Source: Sipunculus nudus (lineage: Eukaryota > Annelida > Sipuncula > Golfingiida > Sipunculidae). Taken from it: a stretch of DNA of 64,000 nt. Below the pieces are notes generated by a model, which did not search any database, was not told where the DNA came from, and worked only from the letters and a program-made list of their open reading frames with translations. The translations under genes and the position numbers were made by a program. Location of the stretch: assembly GCA_026874595.1 (NCBI GenBank), contig CM049319.1, positions 60,082,917-60,146,916 on the forward strand, read 5' to 3'. This document shows positions 61,301 through 64,000 of the stretch, piece by piece (the stretch's first letter is position 1; each line of letters opens with the position of its first letter).

Positions 61301-63360
61301 CGGTATCCCACTGCTGCAACCATATGATACATGAAGGGCCTGTTGTAATAACATTTTACTGGACTTAAGCCCAGTTGGGGGCCTAAATACCATGATTACA
61401 ATTGTGATGTCATAATGGTTACCATGGTGACACACAGATGCCCCTGGGCTTAAGTCACCTACATGACTTAAGTCACCTTATAGCAACACACCCCTGATGC
61501 TCAGAAAGTATTTGTGTAAATTAGTGATAAACTGATCACATCATAATATAAATCAGATATCATATTGGAATCAATACCTGTCCCTGAATTTATATGCCAA
61601 TAATAATATGGTTACAATATTTCATCATCCATTGAAAAACAACACTAATCCTTTTATTTAGTCCCTCCAATGCTATATAAGGCATATAAGGTGAAACCGC
61701 TGGATGTCTTTGATCAGAAATAAGTTTGGCATTATATGATCAGCATGAACAAAATTATTAGCTCATCTGGTCATTGGTAAGCTGCAGTGATTTGGCCTCT
61801 GTCCAGTGTCTGCCAGCAGTTAACAAAAAAAAATGCTTCTACTTCTTCATTCTCCTTACCAGTTTTGATTTTATTTATTTATTATAATGTGCACTTGTGC
61901 ACTTGCTACATGTGCACTTTTAAACTTGCACATATTAGAATTTAAAATTGTCTGAATTATGCAAATTTGTGCACACTTTTTCAAAGTCATAAAAAATGCT
62001 TCTTTTCCTTTCTTTCTTGATGAATTTTGAGTCTGTTTGTTTTACTTATCTGAGCTATGGGTAATAGTTTAGTTTAGGGGGTTTTTATACAAGGCCTATT
62101 TTACAATATTTAATAGCAAATTATAAACAAAAGTAATACTCTATAATATAGAGGAGATGTATAGTTTTAGAAAAAAATGAGGGTTATATAATGATAGGTG
62201 GTGTTGTTTGAGAGTCATTGTGGCTTAATAGTTGACCAGATTTGCTCAAATTTTATCTTTCGCCATTACGTTCATGAAGTCCCCAGGAAAAAACGAGCTA
62301 TATTAGAGCGATTTATTTCATTTGTATAAAATATATTGGTTATTAAACCATATATGCCCTATTCTTATATAAGTATACATTTCTTCTTATTATGGAACAA
62401 CACAAATATGGAAATAATGCATTAACAATTGGTAATATAGGCCATGTATAAAACCCCCCTAAACTACACAATTATGGACTTGGAGATGCCTTCAGTACTG
62501 TTAGACAAGATTTTAAACCTGCAGGAGGGGCCTCCTAAGATATCAACTTTCTCTGATGAAAAGTTAATTATATGCACGATGAAAATTGCATTTTATGCTG
62601 CAGGTGTGCTGGATGAGCAATACATCATTGACATTTTCATCTCAAGGGTTGAAAAAAGGATTATATGAAATGAAGTTATGTTATATAAGTACAAACCAGC
62701 AAGAACATAGACTTGGAATCTAAGCAGTTGTATACCTTTTATGTATCATATCCATGAAGTATCAGTATGTATTTGGCCAAAAAAATAAAAGGTATGGTTC
62801 TCAGGCATTGCCTGCGTAACATTTTAATCCCCTGCATCAAAATTGTTATTTTTATTTTCATTAGAAACTTGCCAATTTTAAGCCTCAGTCACACACACAT
62901 TTTTTTTCAAAAAAGATAAAACAATACAATTTTGACAGATTTGCTTTGTTATGTTGTGCTTTTACCTGTTAAGCCAAAAAACTGTTATTATCATGCTTTT
63001 CCCTGATCATCATATCCAGCCCTCAGTAATTTTTTAGAAATATTACCTGAGAACTTAACCTTATTTTGCGCTATATTGTAAAACTCTATCATTATAACGT
63101 CATAACAGGTGTCAGGGTCAAGCTTGGAGTATGGCATTAATAACAAACTATGCTGCTTCTTTCAGGGACATTAAAGGTGGCAACATAATGGTGATGCACG
63201 ACGGAGAGATTAAACTGATCGACTTCGGCTGTGCTAAGCGTCTTTGTCTCAATGTCAGTGTCAGCCAGAAACGGCTCCTTAAGTCGATGAAGGGCACCCC
63301 CTACTGGATGGCACCAGAAGTAATATCTGAGACAGGCTATGGCACCAAGTCTGATATATG
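16181..63360 (+). CDS. Ankyrin-repeat MAP3K19-like protein kinase (21 exons, 3' end outside window)
   Basis: Predicted serine/threonine kinase of the STE11/MAP3K group. The reconstructed protein (about 2,358 residues in view) has a basic N-terminus, ankyrin repeats at about 136-455, a long Ser/Gln/Lys-rich, probably disordered region at about 480-2130, and a kinase domain from about 2165 to the window edge. Kinase landmarks are GKGAYG (2177-2182), the Lys of IAVK (2198), a Glu in EEVAIL (about 2220), HRD (2293-2295), DFG (2313-2315) and APE (2343-2345), so the kinase should be catalytically competent. The stretch GKGAYGTVWCGLTNQG followed by IAVKQ, and FVPGGSI, recall MAP3K19/YSK4. Phases match at all 20 junctions. 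The rest of the C-lobe and the stop codon lie beyond 64000. Residue numbers include the probable exon 9. The assignment to MAP3K19 is from memory; the ankyrin-kinase fusion is read directly. Confidence 0.92.
16388..17280. mobile_element. Large foldback / inverted-repeat DNA element in intron 1
   Basis: A core element has 30-bp terminal inverted repeats at 16800-16829 and 17251-17280 matching at 26 of 30 positions. Sequence from about 16388 to 16799 is a diverged reverse-complement copy of 16830-17250; for example GGCTTTTGTAAAGCGAACTA near 16706 mirrors its complement near 16891. The right arm is rich in CCGG and CG, and the left arm mostly has TG/CA at those places. No transposase frame is present. 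It reads as two opposed MITE copies or one big foldback. Confidence 0.75.
17600..18920 (+). repeat. Dispersed repeat family A, copy 4, split by a LINE
   Basis: The left part (17600-17846) and right part (18691-18920) together give a family A copy ending GTGCTCTTG before T. The interruption is the LINE fragment listed separately; after removing it and one target duplication the sequence is colinear with the copy at about 63820. Confidence 0.8.
17847..18674 (+). mobile_element. 5'-truncated LINE fragment, RT C-terminal end with A-rich tail
   Basis: Flanked by a perfect 16-bp target-site duplication ACAAATTTAATATCTT at 17831-17846 and 18675-18690, with GAAATAAAAA and an A run just before the right copy. 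Fragments of the translation (FKILHSI, CTFF, LWTKSVIM and a 94-residue frame at 18197-18481) look like the zinc-knuckle tail that follows LINE reverse transcriptases. In-frame stops and a shift in a T run show that it is dead. The family is not identifiable from this tail. Confidence 0.82.
26217..26518 (+). CDS. Candidate alternative first exon
   Basis: An open frame from ATG 26217 (in-frame TAG upstream at 26181-26183), with a second ATG at 26400 starting MASGLKRRRDGTRYL, runs to a donor-like GG|GTGTGT at 26518. It ends in phase 2, the same phase as exon 1, so it could replace exon 1 upstream of exon 2, only 407 bases away. A pyrimidine-rich acceptor-like tract ends at 26474, leaving the option of a 44-nt internal exon, but that would break frame if joined to exon 1. 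No family is recognised. Confidence 0.35.
26926..27202 (+). CDS. Exon 2: linker into the first ankyrin repeat
   Basis: The acceptor TTTCAG|G and donor AGG|GTAAGT are strong. Phase runs 2 to 0. It encodes a polar stretch (residues 53-125) and then DQYHSLAASVFDGG and EECFINSAR, the start of the first ankyrin-like helix pair, which continues directly in exon 3 as DGDYDRIETVL. Confidence 0.88.
28902..29074. mobile_element. 173-bp MITE with TA target duplication
   Basis: Imperfect terminal inverted repeats CAGTTGAACCTCTC and CAGAGGTTCTACTG lie immediately inside TA at 28900-28901 and 29075-29076. Internal repeats of a GGGCACCTCT type are visible. The pattern fits a Tc1/mariner/pogo MITE; similar short elements with a GTTGAACCTCT end are widespread in animal genomes. 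Confidence 0.78.
30145..30265. repeat. TATAA-type microsatellite
   Basis: A near-continuous run of TATAA/TAATA 5-mers with a few G interruptions. Confidence 0.9.
33517..33645 (+). CDS. Exon 3: ankyrin repeats 1-2
   Basis: A 43-codon exon in phase 0 on both sides, with acceptor TTGTAG and donor AGG|GTAGGT. It encodes the second half of ankyrin repeat 1 and then the canonical TGNTALIWAAKRGHVR of repeat 2. The donor lies in the first unit of the intronic tandem repeat that follows. Confidence 0.93.
33646..34085 (+). repeat. Intron 3 minisatellite carrying AGGTCAAGGTCA
   Basis: About ten units of 39-46 bp, in two alternating types (one ending AATTTATAATGATAC, one GTTTATCTTGAG), all beginning with AGGTCAAGGTCATGT. 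Perfect AGGTCAAGGTCA occurs at 33648, 33731, 33815, 33854, 33896, 33935 and 33977, with variants at 33690, 33773 and 34019. The array starts at the exon 3 donor. Long open frames on both strands here are artefacts of the repeat. Confidence 0.93.
34563..34751 (+). CDS. Exon 4: ankyrin repeats 2-4
   Basis: A 63-codon exon in phase 0 on both sides, with acceptor TTTTTCAG and donor GTG|GTACGT. It encodes IVEILLKHGVDITLRNYDGQ (end of repeat 2 and start of 3), the degenerate repeat 3 (TAFELASPQIRQLLLES) and NLLQAAWQGNAKLIKKIV of repeat 4. Confidence 0.93.
34855..35190 (+). repeat. Dispersed repeat family A, copy 5, truncated
   Basis: Carries the TATTATGGTTTACC start, ATAACTTACCAAGG, and AATCCATGCATATTTTATGAG blocks, but stops after CAGAGGTCAC. 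It lacks the usual 3' end and abuts element C. Confidence 0.75.
35215..37301 (+). mobile_element. Helentron-like element, family C, with nested family B insertion
   Basis: The 5' end TGTCCCCC (35215-35222) has its inverted copy GGGGGACA at 37273-37280, set inside the 3' end, followed by a hairpin AATTC-CAT-GAATT (37283-37295) and CTTG before T. The interior is a tandem array of ~180-bp units rich in CTGTCTGT and containing ATTTCATTCAAATTTTGGTC. A family B element is inserted at 35928-36955. Non-coding; the open frames in it are repeat artefacts. Confidence 0.75.
35928..36955 (+). mobile_element. Helentron-like element, family B, copy 2, nested
   Basis: The 5' AGCCCTCAGCC (35929-35939) is matched by an exact inverted copy GGCTGAGGGCT at 36919-36929, then hairpin CAGC-TTCT-GCTG (36935-36946) and CTAG (36952-36955) before TT. 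It holds three ~300-bp tandem units with GTGAGCGG(G/A)ATATCT. It interrupts a family C unit: the CAGGTTTT on the left resumes as TTGTTTCC on the right. It is better preserved than the copy at 9977-10948. Confidence 0.8.
37515..37675 (+). CDS. Exon 5: ankyrin repeat 5
   Basis: 161 nt, phase 0 to 2, with acceptor ATGCAG and donor GC|GTACGT. It encodes VDINCRNADGLTPLLLATRD, followed by an insertion of about 20 residues (HLFEKSGDRNRKSYNPLD) and VVEELLINRA. The long loop inside the repeat is unusual and could be a surface or regulatory loop. Confidence 0.92.
37676..38225 (+). other. Intron 5
   Basis: AT-rich and non-repetitive; nothing recognised. Confidence 0.6.
38226..38341 (+). CDS. Exon 6: ankyrin repeat 6
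   Basis: 116 nt, phase 2 to 1, with acceptor TTCAACAG and donor CTAG|GTAACA. It encodes DPNSIDEEGKTPLHHLSSG and KHLVQLLLTEGSDL. The last ~50 coding bases plus the donor and a following CA run are reiterated through intron 6. Confidence 0.92.
38719..42142 (-). mobile_element. 3.4-kb Helentron-like element inserted in the exon 6 minisatellite
   Basis: Read on the minus strand it starts TTGCTTGCCGGAA (42142 leftward) and ends with the inverted copy TTCCGGCAAGC, a hairpin CGACC-TAT-GGTCG and CTAG before T (38719-38722). The sibling minisatellite units preserve the empty site ACATACATA^AAATACAAAG, showing insertion between two Ts (minus strand) with no target duplication. The interior has four ~330-bp units (about 38760-40080), six ~150-bp units with TCGCCGAGTTATAAGCATTT (about 40085-40925) and two further diverged units. 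No enzyme coding is present. Confidence 0.82.
40085..40925. repeat. ~150-bp tandem repeat inside the 3.4-kb element
   Basis: TTATAAGCATTT-type blocks recur near 40110, 40260, 40407, 40554, 40703 and 40851, each followed by a TCTCGTTTGACGAGATATGG block with an internal CTCG/CGAG dyad. Short frames on both strands are repeat artefacts. Confidence 0.9.
42818..42957 (+). CDS. Exon 7: ankyrin repeat 7
   Basis: 140 nt, phase 1 to 0, with acceptor ATTTCAG and donor AGT|GTAAGC. Joined to exon 6 it reads DLDVRDRRCFTPIHCASQSG, then NDDVVEALLSGGADANARG and FAGTTPLHIS. These are canonical ankyrin motifs. The continuity across the junction confirms that the minisatellite units between are not used as exons. 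Confidence 0.94.
43240..43512 (+). CDS. Exon 8: last ankyrin repeats and a basic tail
   Basis: 273 nt in phase 0, with acceptor GATTGCAG and donor GAT|GTGAGT. It encodes AINGHDNVATTLLRFGADVT (repeat 8), DDSGHTPVDVAK (partial repeat 9) and then a charged, non-ankyrin stretch ending KKPKGEVIFD. The ankyrin block ends here. Confidence 0.93.
43513..44667 (+). other. Intron 8
   Basis: Mostly AT-rich. A segment at about 44083-44262 (starting CCGTAAAACCTTC, ending GTGAGGTATTACTGG) looks like a decayed MITE, but its ends are not a clear inverted repeat. Confidence 0.5.
44668..44754 (+). CDS. Exon 9: small in-frame exon, possibly a cassette
   Basis: GGAGATCC... opens after TTTTATTTAAG (44667), runs 29 codons (starting GDPVPSDGSPES, ending LKELYQRHL) and ends at TTG|GTAAAT. 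It is in phase 0 on both sides and sits between exons 8 and 10, both of whose facing ends are phase 0, so inclusion or skipping keeps frame. The composition is coding-like, with far fewer A/T-rich codons than the flanks. Usage is inferred. The AAG acceptor is weak, which fits optional inclusion. Confidence 0.62.
44755..45648 (+). other. Intron 9
   Basis: AT-rich; nothing recognised. Confidence 0.55.
45649..45694 (+). CDS. Exon 10: 46-nt linker exon
   Basis: Acceptor CCTTTCAG and donor AGAA|GTAAGT. Phase 0 to 1. It encodes SLPVSQATDGALTPR, part of the polar linker. The exon is supported by strong sites and by phase fit on both sides. Confidence 0.78.
46371..46476 (+). CDS. Exon 11: linker exon
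   Basis: 106 nt, phase 1 to 2, with acceptor AAACCAG and donor AAAG|GTGAGG. It encodes PPPMMRRWTGGDGNKEQQIM and continues RDVINDRFSPLTIQ. The proline and basic residues suggest a short linear-motif segment; no known domain is seen. Confidence 0.85.
46588..48330 (+). mobile_element. Helentron-like element, family D, 1.74 kb, in intron 11
   Basis: The 5' TGTATCCGCC (46588-46597) is matched by an exact inverted copy GGCGGATACA at 48290-48299, just inside a hairpin GTAGTCG-CTTGT-CGACTAC (48301-48319) and CCGTATTCTAG (ending 48330) before TT. It holds about five ~291-bp tandem units, each with TCGGGAACCGTTTGA, TGGTGGCGCCACCTG and CTGCCTTGGG. The first three units are nearly identical, suggesting recent amplification. 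No enzyme coding. Confidence 0.82.
48458..48473 (+). promoter_or_regulatory. CTCF-like core motif in intron 11
   Basis: CCACCAGGGGGCAGTA matches the established vertebrate CTCF core closely. It sits outside the Helentron element. Binding is not shown by sequence alone. Confidence 0.35.
48790..48971 (+). CDS. Exon 12: Arg/Ser-rich linker
   Basis: 182 nt, phase 2 to 1, with acceptor GCTTTCAG and donor GCAT|GTAAGC. It encodes a basic RS-rich stretch: GGRSRSQSPARVFPARGSGR, then SLRSLSPMKAGGTPRKQSLP. Several S-P sites make it a likely target of proline-directed kinases (inference). Confidence 0.87.
49404..49491 (+). CDS. Exon 13: linker exon
   Basis: 88 nt, phase 1 to 2, with acceptor TTACAG and donor CG|GTGAGT. 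It encodes DPSPSCKGEMNIPVTILGLD and LDDNLQEV, a less polar stretch that may be a conserved patch. Confidence 0.88.
49492..50121 (+). other. Intron 13
   Basis: AT-rich with a short duplicated motif (GAGACCCTTAAT near 50041 and 50067). No element ends were seen. Confidence 0.55.
50122..50249 (+). CDS. Exon 14: linker exon
   Basis: 128 nt, phase 2 to 1, with acceptor TTTACAG and donor AGCA|GTGAGT. It encodes VKRIYQGPTNAMLKKSHHRN and continues MSDPYTEYPTSGNLEDPDLM. Confidence 0.88.
50311..50651. mobile_element. TIR element, family E, copy 1 (intron 14)
   Basis: GGCCAAAAAAAATGTATGGT at the left is mirrored by an A/T-rich inverted copy ending TTTTTTTTGGCC at the right, and GGTTCTCAG pairs with CTGAGAACC just inside. 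A second copy lies at 62775-63070 in intron 20 and a fragment at about 60588-60620. Non-coding MITE-like element; the superfamily is not determined. Confidence 0.72.
50861..51055 (+). CDS. Exon 15: Ser-rich linker
   Basis: 195 nt, phase 1 to 1, with acceptor ATTACAG and donor CTAG|GTAAAT. It encodes SSGYPSSAYDDLSDSGAALS and then KSRLRIPDTIEEGKIAQ. Confidence 0.9.
51678..52070. mobile_element. 393-bp hAT-like MITE
   Basis: Short terminal inverted repeats CAGTGATGTA and TACATCACTG lie at the very ends. The flanking 8-mers AAAATCTT and AAAATCAA agree at six of eight bases, as for an aged 8-bp hAT target duplication. The interior is full of GGACT/AGTCC motifs. No transposase coding. Confidence 0.65.
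52410..53345. repeat. Decayed tandem block of element type
   Basis: Starts with a hairpin-like TTAGCTCAGCTGACTG ... TCATCTGAGCTA and contains two units with CTGCAGACTGGTG and about three units with GGGCACAAAT ... AATCTTCT ... AAGTCTCC. The start resembles other molluscan Helentron-like 5' ends, as does about 61757-61785, but the 3' end was not found. Confidence 0.6.
53390..53570 (+). repeat. Dispersed repeat shared with intron 19
   Basis: GGGACATAATCAGG, AAAAGTTTCCC, CAGCAAAA, CTGTTTAA and GTGTTGGTAAACA blocks occur in the same order at about 60629-60785. Non-coding. Confidence 0.75.
54258..54424 (+). CDS. Exon 16: Tyr/Thr/Pro-rich linker
   Basis: 167 nt, phase 1 to 0, with acceptor CTATTCAG and donor AAG|GTATGA. 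It encodes IRPDAETPTTGYNTYSYPTS, then KRLLPPTPTSTQAADYSS and MSQMYCDDSSK. Confidence 0.9.
54425..54994 (+). other. Intron 16
   Basis: AT-rich; nothing recognised. Confidence 0.55.
54995..58873 (+). CDS. Exon 17: 3.9-kb exon encoding the disordered region
   Basis: 1,293 codons in phase 0 on both sides, with acceptor TTTTCAAG and donor GAG|GTAACT. Very rich in Ser, Gln, Asn, Lys and Thr; probably unstructured. In order it shows an acidic start followed by KVTF (residues 834-837, a PP1-docking-like motif), a fourfold 25-residue repeat (1134-1233), a highly basic Lys tract (about 1495-1540), an acidic patch SSSDEYESDFEMDD (about 1612), and a more hydrophobic stretch near 1905-1930 (ELTIAIDEIIKNTPNPSLTI). 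If the intron is retained, translation adds four residues and stops at TAA 58886-58888, giving a protein without kinase. Confidence 0.93.
55952..56251 (+). repeat. Coding tandem repeat, 75 bp x 4
   Basis: Four in-frame copies of a 25-residue unit GASQSxGQSxxTGQNQKDVK followed by TVSxS. Copies 3 and 4 are nearly identical and copy 2 has Cys in place of Gly. The repeat keeps frame and is likely length-polymorphic between individuals (inference). Confidence 0.95.
58874..59450 (+). other. Intron 17
   Basis: AT-rich; nothing recognised. Confidence 0.55.
59451..59537 (+). CDS. Exon 18: short exon before the kinase
   Basis: 29 codons in phase 0 on both sides, with acceptor ACTTGCAG and donor AGG|GTGAGC. 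It encodes RWETGSDVSLPASDLSCIMS and continues ETMIPKDGR. Being in phase 0 throughout, it could be skipped without frame loss. Confidence 0.87.
59538..60273 (+). other. Intron 18
   Basis: AT-rich, with a TTTATATTAT-type low-complexity run before exon 19. No element ends recognised. Confidence 0.55.
60274..60566 (+). CDS. Exon 19: kinase N-lobe
   Basis: 293 nt, phase 0 to 2, with acceptor TTTACAG and donor CAG|GTGTGT. After a Ser/Arg/Gly linker it encodes the glycine loop GKGAYGTVWCGLTNQGELIA, VKQ with the ATP-binding Lys, and the C-helix region EEVAILKNLKHINIV. This covers subdomains I-IV and has the closest recalled match to MAP3K19. Confidence 0.95.
60567..61112 (+). other. Intron 19
   Basis: Holds a family E fragment (about 60588-60620), the dispersed repeat of intron 15 (about 60629-60785), and an (AAT)n run at about 60836-60860 beside ATTTATATAGCACCTAT, which resembles a short retroposon tail. 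Confidence 0.6.
61113..61292 (+). CDS. Exon 20: kinase hinge and HRD start
   Basis: 180 nt, phase 2 to 2, with acceptor TTTTTTTAG and donor CACAG|GTAGGT. It encodes SYHGTGLEDNIVSIFMQF, VPGGSIANILARFG and the helix ending YLHANGVIH; the HRD arginine is split across the intron. FVPGGSI is typical of STE11-group kinases. Confidence 0.95.
61334..61494. mobile_element. ~160-bp foldback MITE in intron 20
   Basis: GACTTAAGCCCAGTTGGGGG (from 61362) pairs with GCCCCTGGGCTTAAGTC (61440-61456), and outer GTTGTAATAA pairs roughly with TTATAGCAAC. The interior holds TGGTTACCATGGTGAC. Exact ends and target duplication are not resolved. Confidence 0.6.
62775..63070. mobile_element. TIR element, family E, copy 2 (intron 20)
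   Basis: Starts GGCCAAAAAAATAAAAGGTA and is colinear with 50311-50651 through CATCAAAATT, ATTATCATGCTTTTCCC and GAGAAC. The right end is degraded (TTATTTTGCGC instead of TTTTTTTTGGCC). Confidence 0.72.
63166..63360 (+). CDS. Exon 21: catalytic loop to APE; last exon in view
   Basis: 195 nt, phase 2 to 2, with acceptor CTTTCAG and donor TG|GTAAAA. It encodes the Asp of HRD, DIKGGNIMVMHDGEIKLIDF, then GCAKRL, the activation segment KGTPYWMAPEV, and SETGYGTKSDIW. Metal-binding Asn and DFG Asp are intact. The remaining C-lobe must lie beyond 64000. Confidence 0.95.
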
Positions 63361-64000
63361 GTAAAATAATACAAAAACTCGGGACACTAAATATCAAAAT
63401 TTATTATATTTATATATTGGTATTGCTTTCAGATTGGTGTGAGGAGACAAGGTGGCCGAAATGAATTAAAAATGTTTATAATGTCTTATTAAATGGTCAT
63501 TCATGTTCTCAACTATGTATATTTCTTGTTGACCCCCAATTGAAATCAACATGCATAATAACCAGTATTACACTTTGAGAACAAAACTATAAATAAGAAT
63601 TTTATCATGCCGTCCATCCATTAACTTTTAGTGTCCCCTGGATAATTTAATTAGATCAGAGAACAGTAGGCTAGTTTTTGGTGTCACTCCAATAACTTAT
63701 GAGGAATACAATGGATTTAAATCAGACTCAGCAGAAGTAGTAGTAGTAGTTTTATTTATTATTGCGACATGTACATAATGTTTTAACATTCAGCAGAAAT
63801 ATTAATCAATATAATATCTTGCTTAAGTTAGATTTCCAGCAAAATCCAAGCATATTTAATAAGATCAGAAGTCACCAAACTTTAGTGACATTATTGTGAC
63901 TTGCCAAATATCTAATGGATTTTCATGAAACTCATTATTCATATTTACCAATAGAGTTTCTCACCTGAATTACATTCTCAGCAATATTCATGCATATTTA
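63361..64000 (+). other. Intron 21 (continues past the window), with family A copy 6
   Basis: From about 63607 the sequence is a family A copy that runs off the edge. It is interrupted at 63737-63789 by a small retroposed fragment flanked by a 9-bp duplication TCAGCAGAA (63728-63736 and 63790-63798). Confidence 0.72.

Noticed and set aside
1-64000. CRISPR arrays, operons, ribosome-binding sites or bacterial-type genes
   Set aside because: None seen; introns, splice sites and repeat types identify this as animal nuclear DNA, and the regularly spaced repeats are eukaryotic satellites and mobile-element arrays.

Overview
This is an AT-rich, intron-rich animal nuclear window, most likely from a mollusc. 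That guess rests on one very large multi-exon gene with small phase-matched exons, surrounded and invaded by many non-autonomous repeats: Helentron-like elements with internal tandem arrays, TIR elements, a truncated LINE and satellite DNA. This mixture is typical of bivalve and gastropod genomes. No bacterial-type genes, operons or RNA genes were seen.

Layout. 1-1440 is a ~145-bp satellite array cut by the window edge. 1441-16000 is intergenic DNA: a TIR element (1657-2287), copies of a dispersed ~0.4-0.6 kb repeat (family A), a 66-bp tandem repeat, a ~1 kb Helentron-like element (9977-10948) and a TA microsatellite. From 16181 to the right edge runs one + strand gene. I reconstructed 21 coding exons by joining open segments at GT/AG sites. 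Splice phase is compatible at every junction, and conserved ankyrin and kinase motifs are continuous across the junctions. The last exon in view ends in kinase subdomain VIII-IX, so the 3' end lies outside the window.

The product (about 2,358 residues in view) has a short basic N-terminus, about eight ankyrin repeats (exons 2-8), a ~1,650-residue low-complexity Ser/Lys-rich region (mostly one 3.9-kb exon) and a C-terminal STE11-type kinase domain. From memory the kinase most resembles MAP3K19 (YSK4). The ankyrin repeats are the likely partner-binding module, the disordered region a phosphorylatable linker, and the kinase a MAP3K-like effector.

Most notable points: (1) at least four unrelated-looking elements, one of them present in two copies, share a single end architecture (an asymmetric inverted repeat, then a small hairpin, then CTAG or CTTG before T), the hallmark of Helentrons; one has its empty site preserved in neighbouring repeats and shows T^T insertion without target duplication. 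(2) The 3' part of ankyrin exon 6, including its splice donor, has been amplified into an intronic minisatellite that this element then split. (3) A small in-frame exon (44668-44754) and a possible alternative first exon (26217-26518) are hidden in introns. (4) Intron repeats carry arrays of perfect DR0 nuclear-receptor-like sites and CTCF-like cores.
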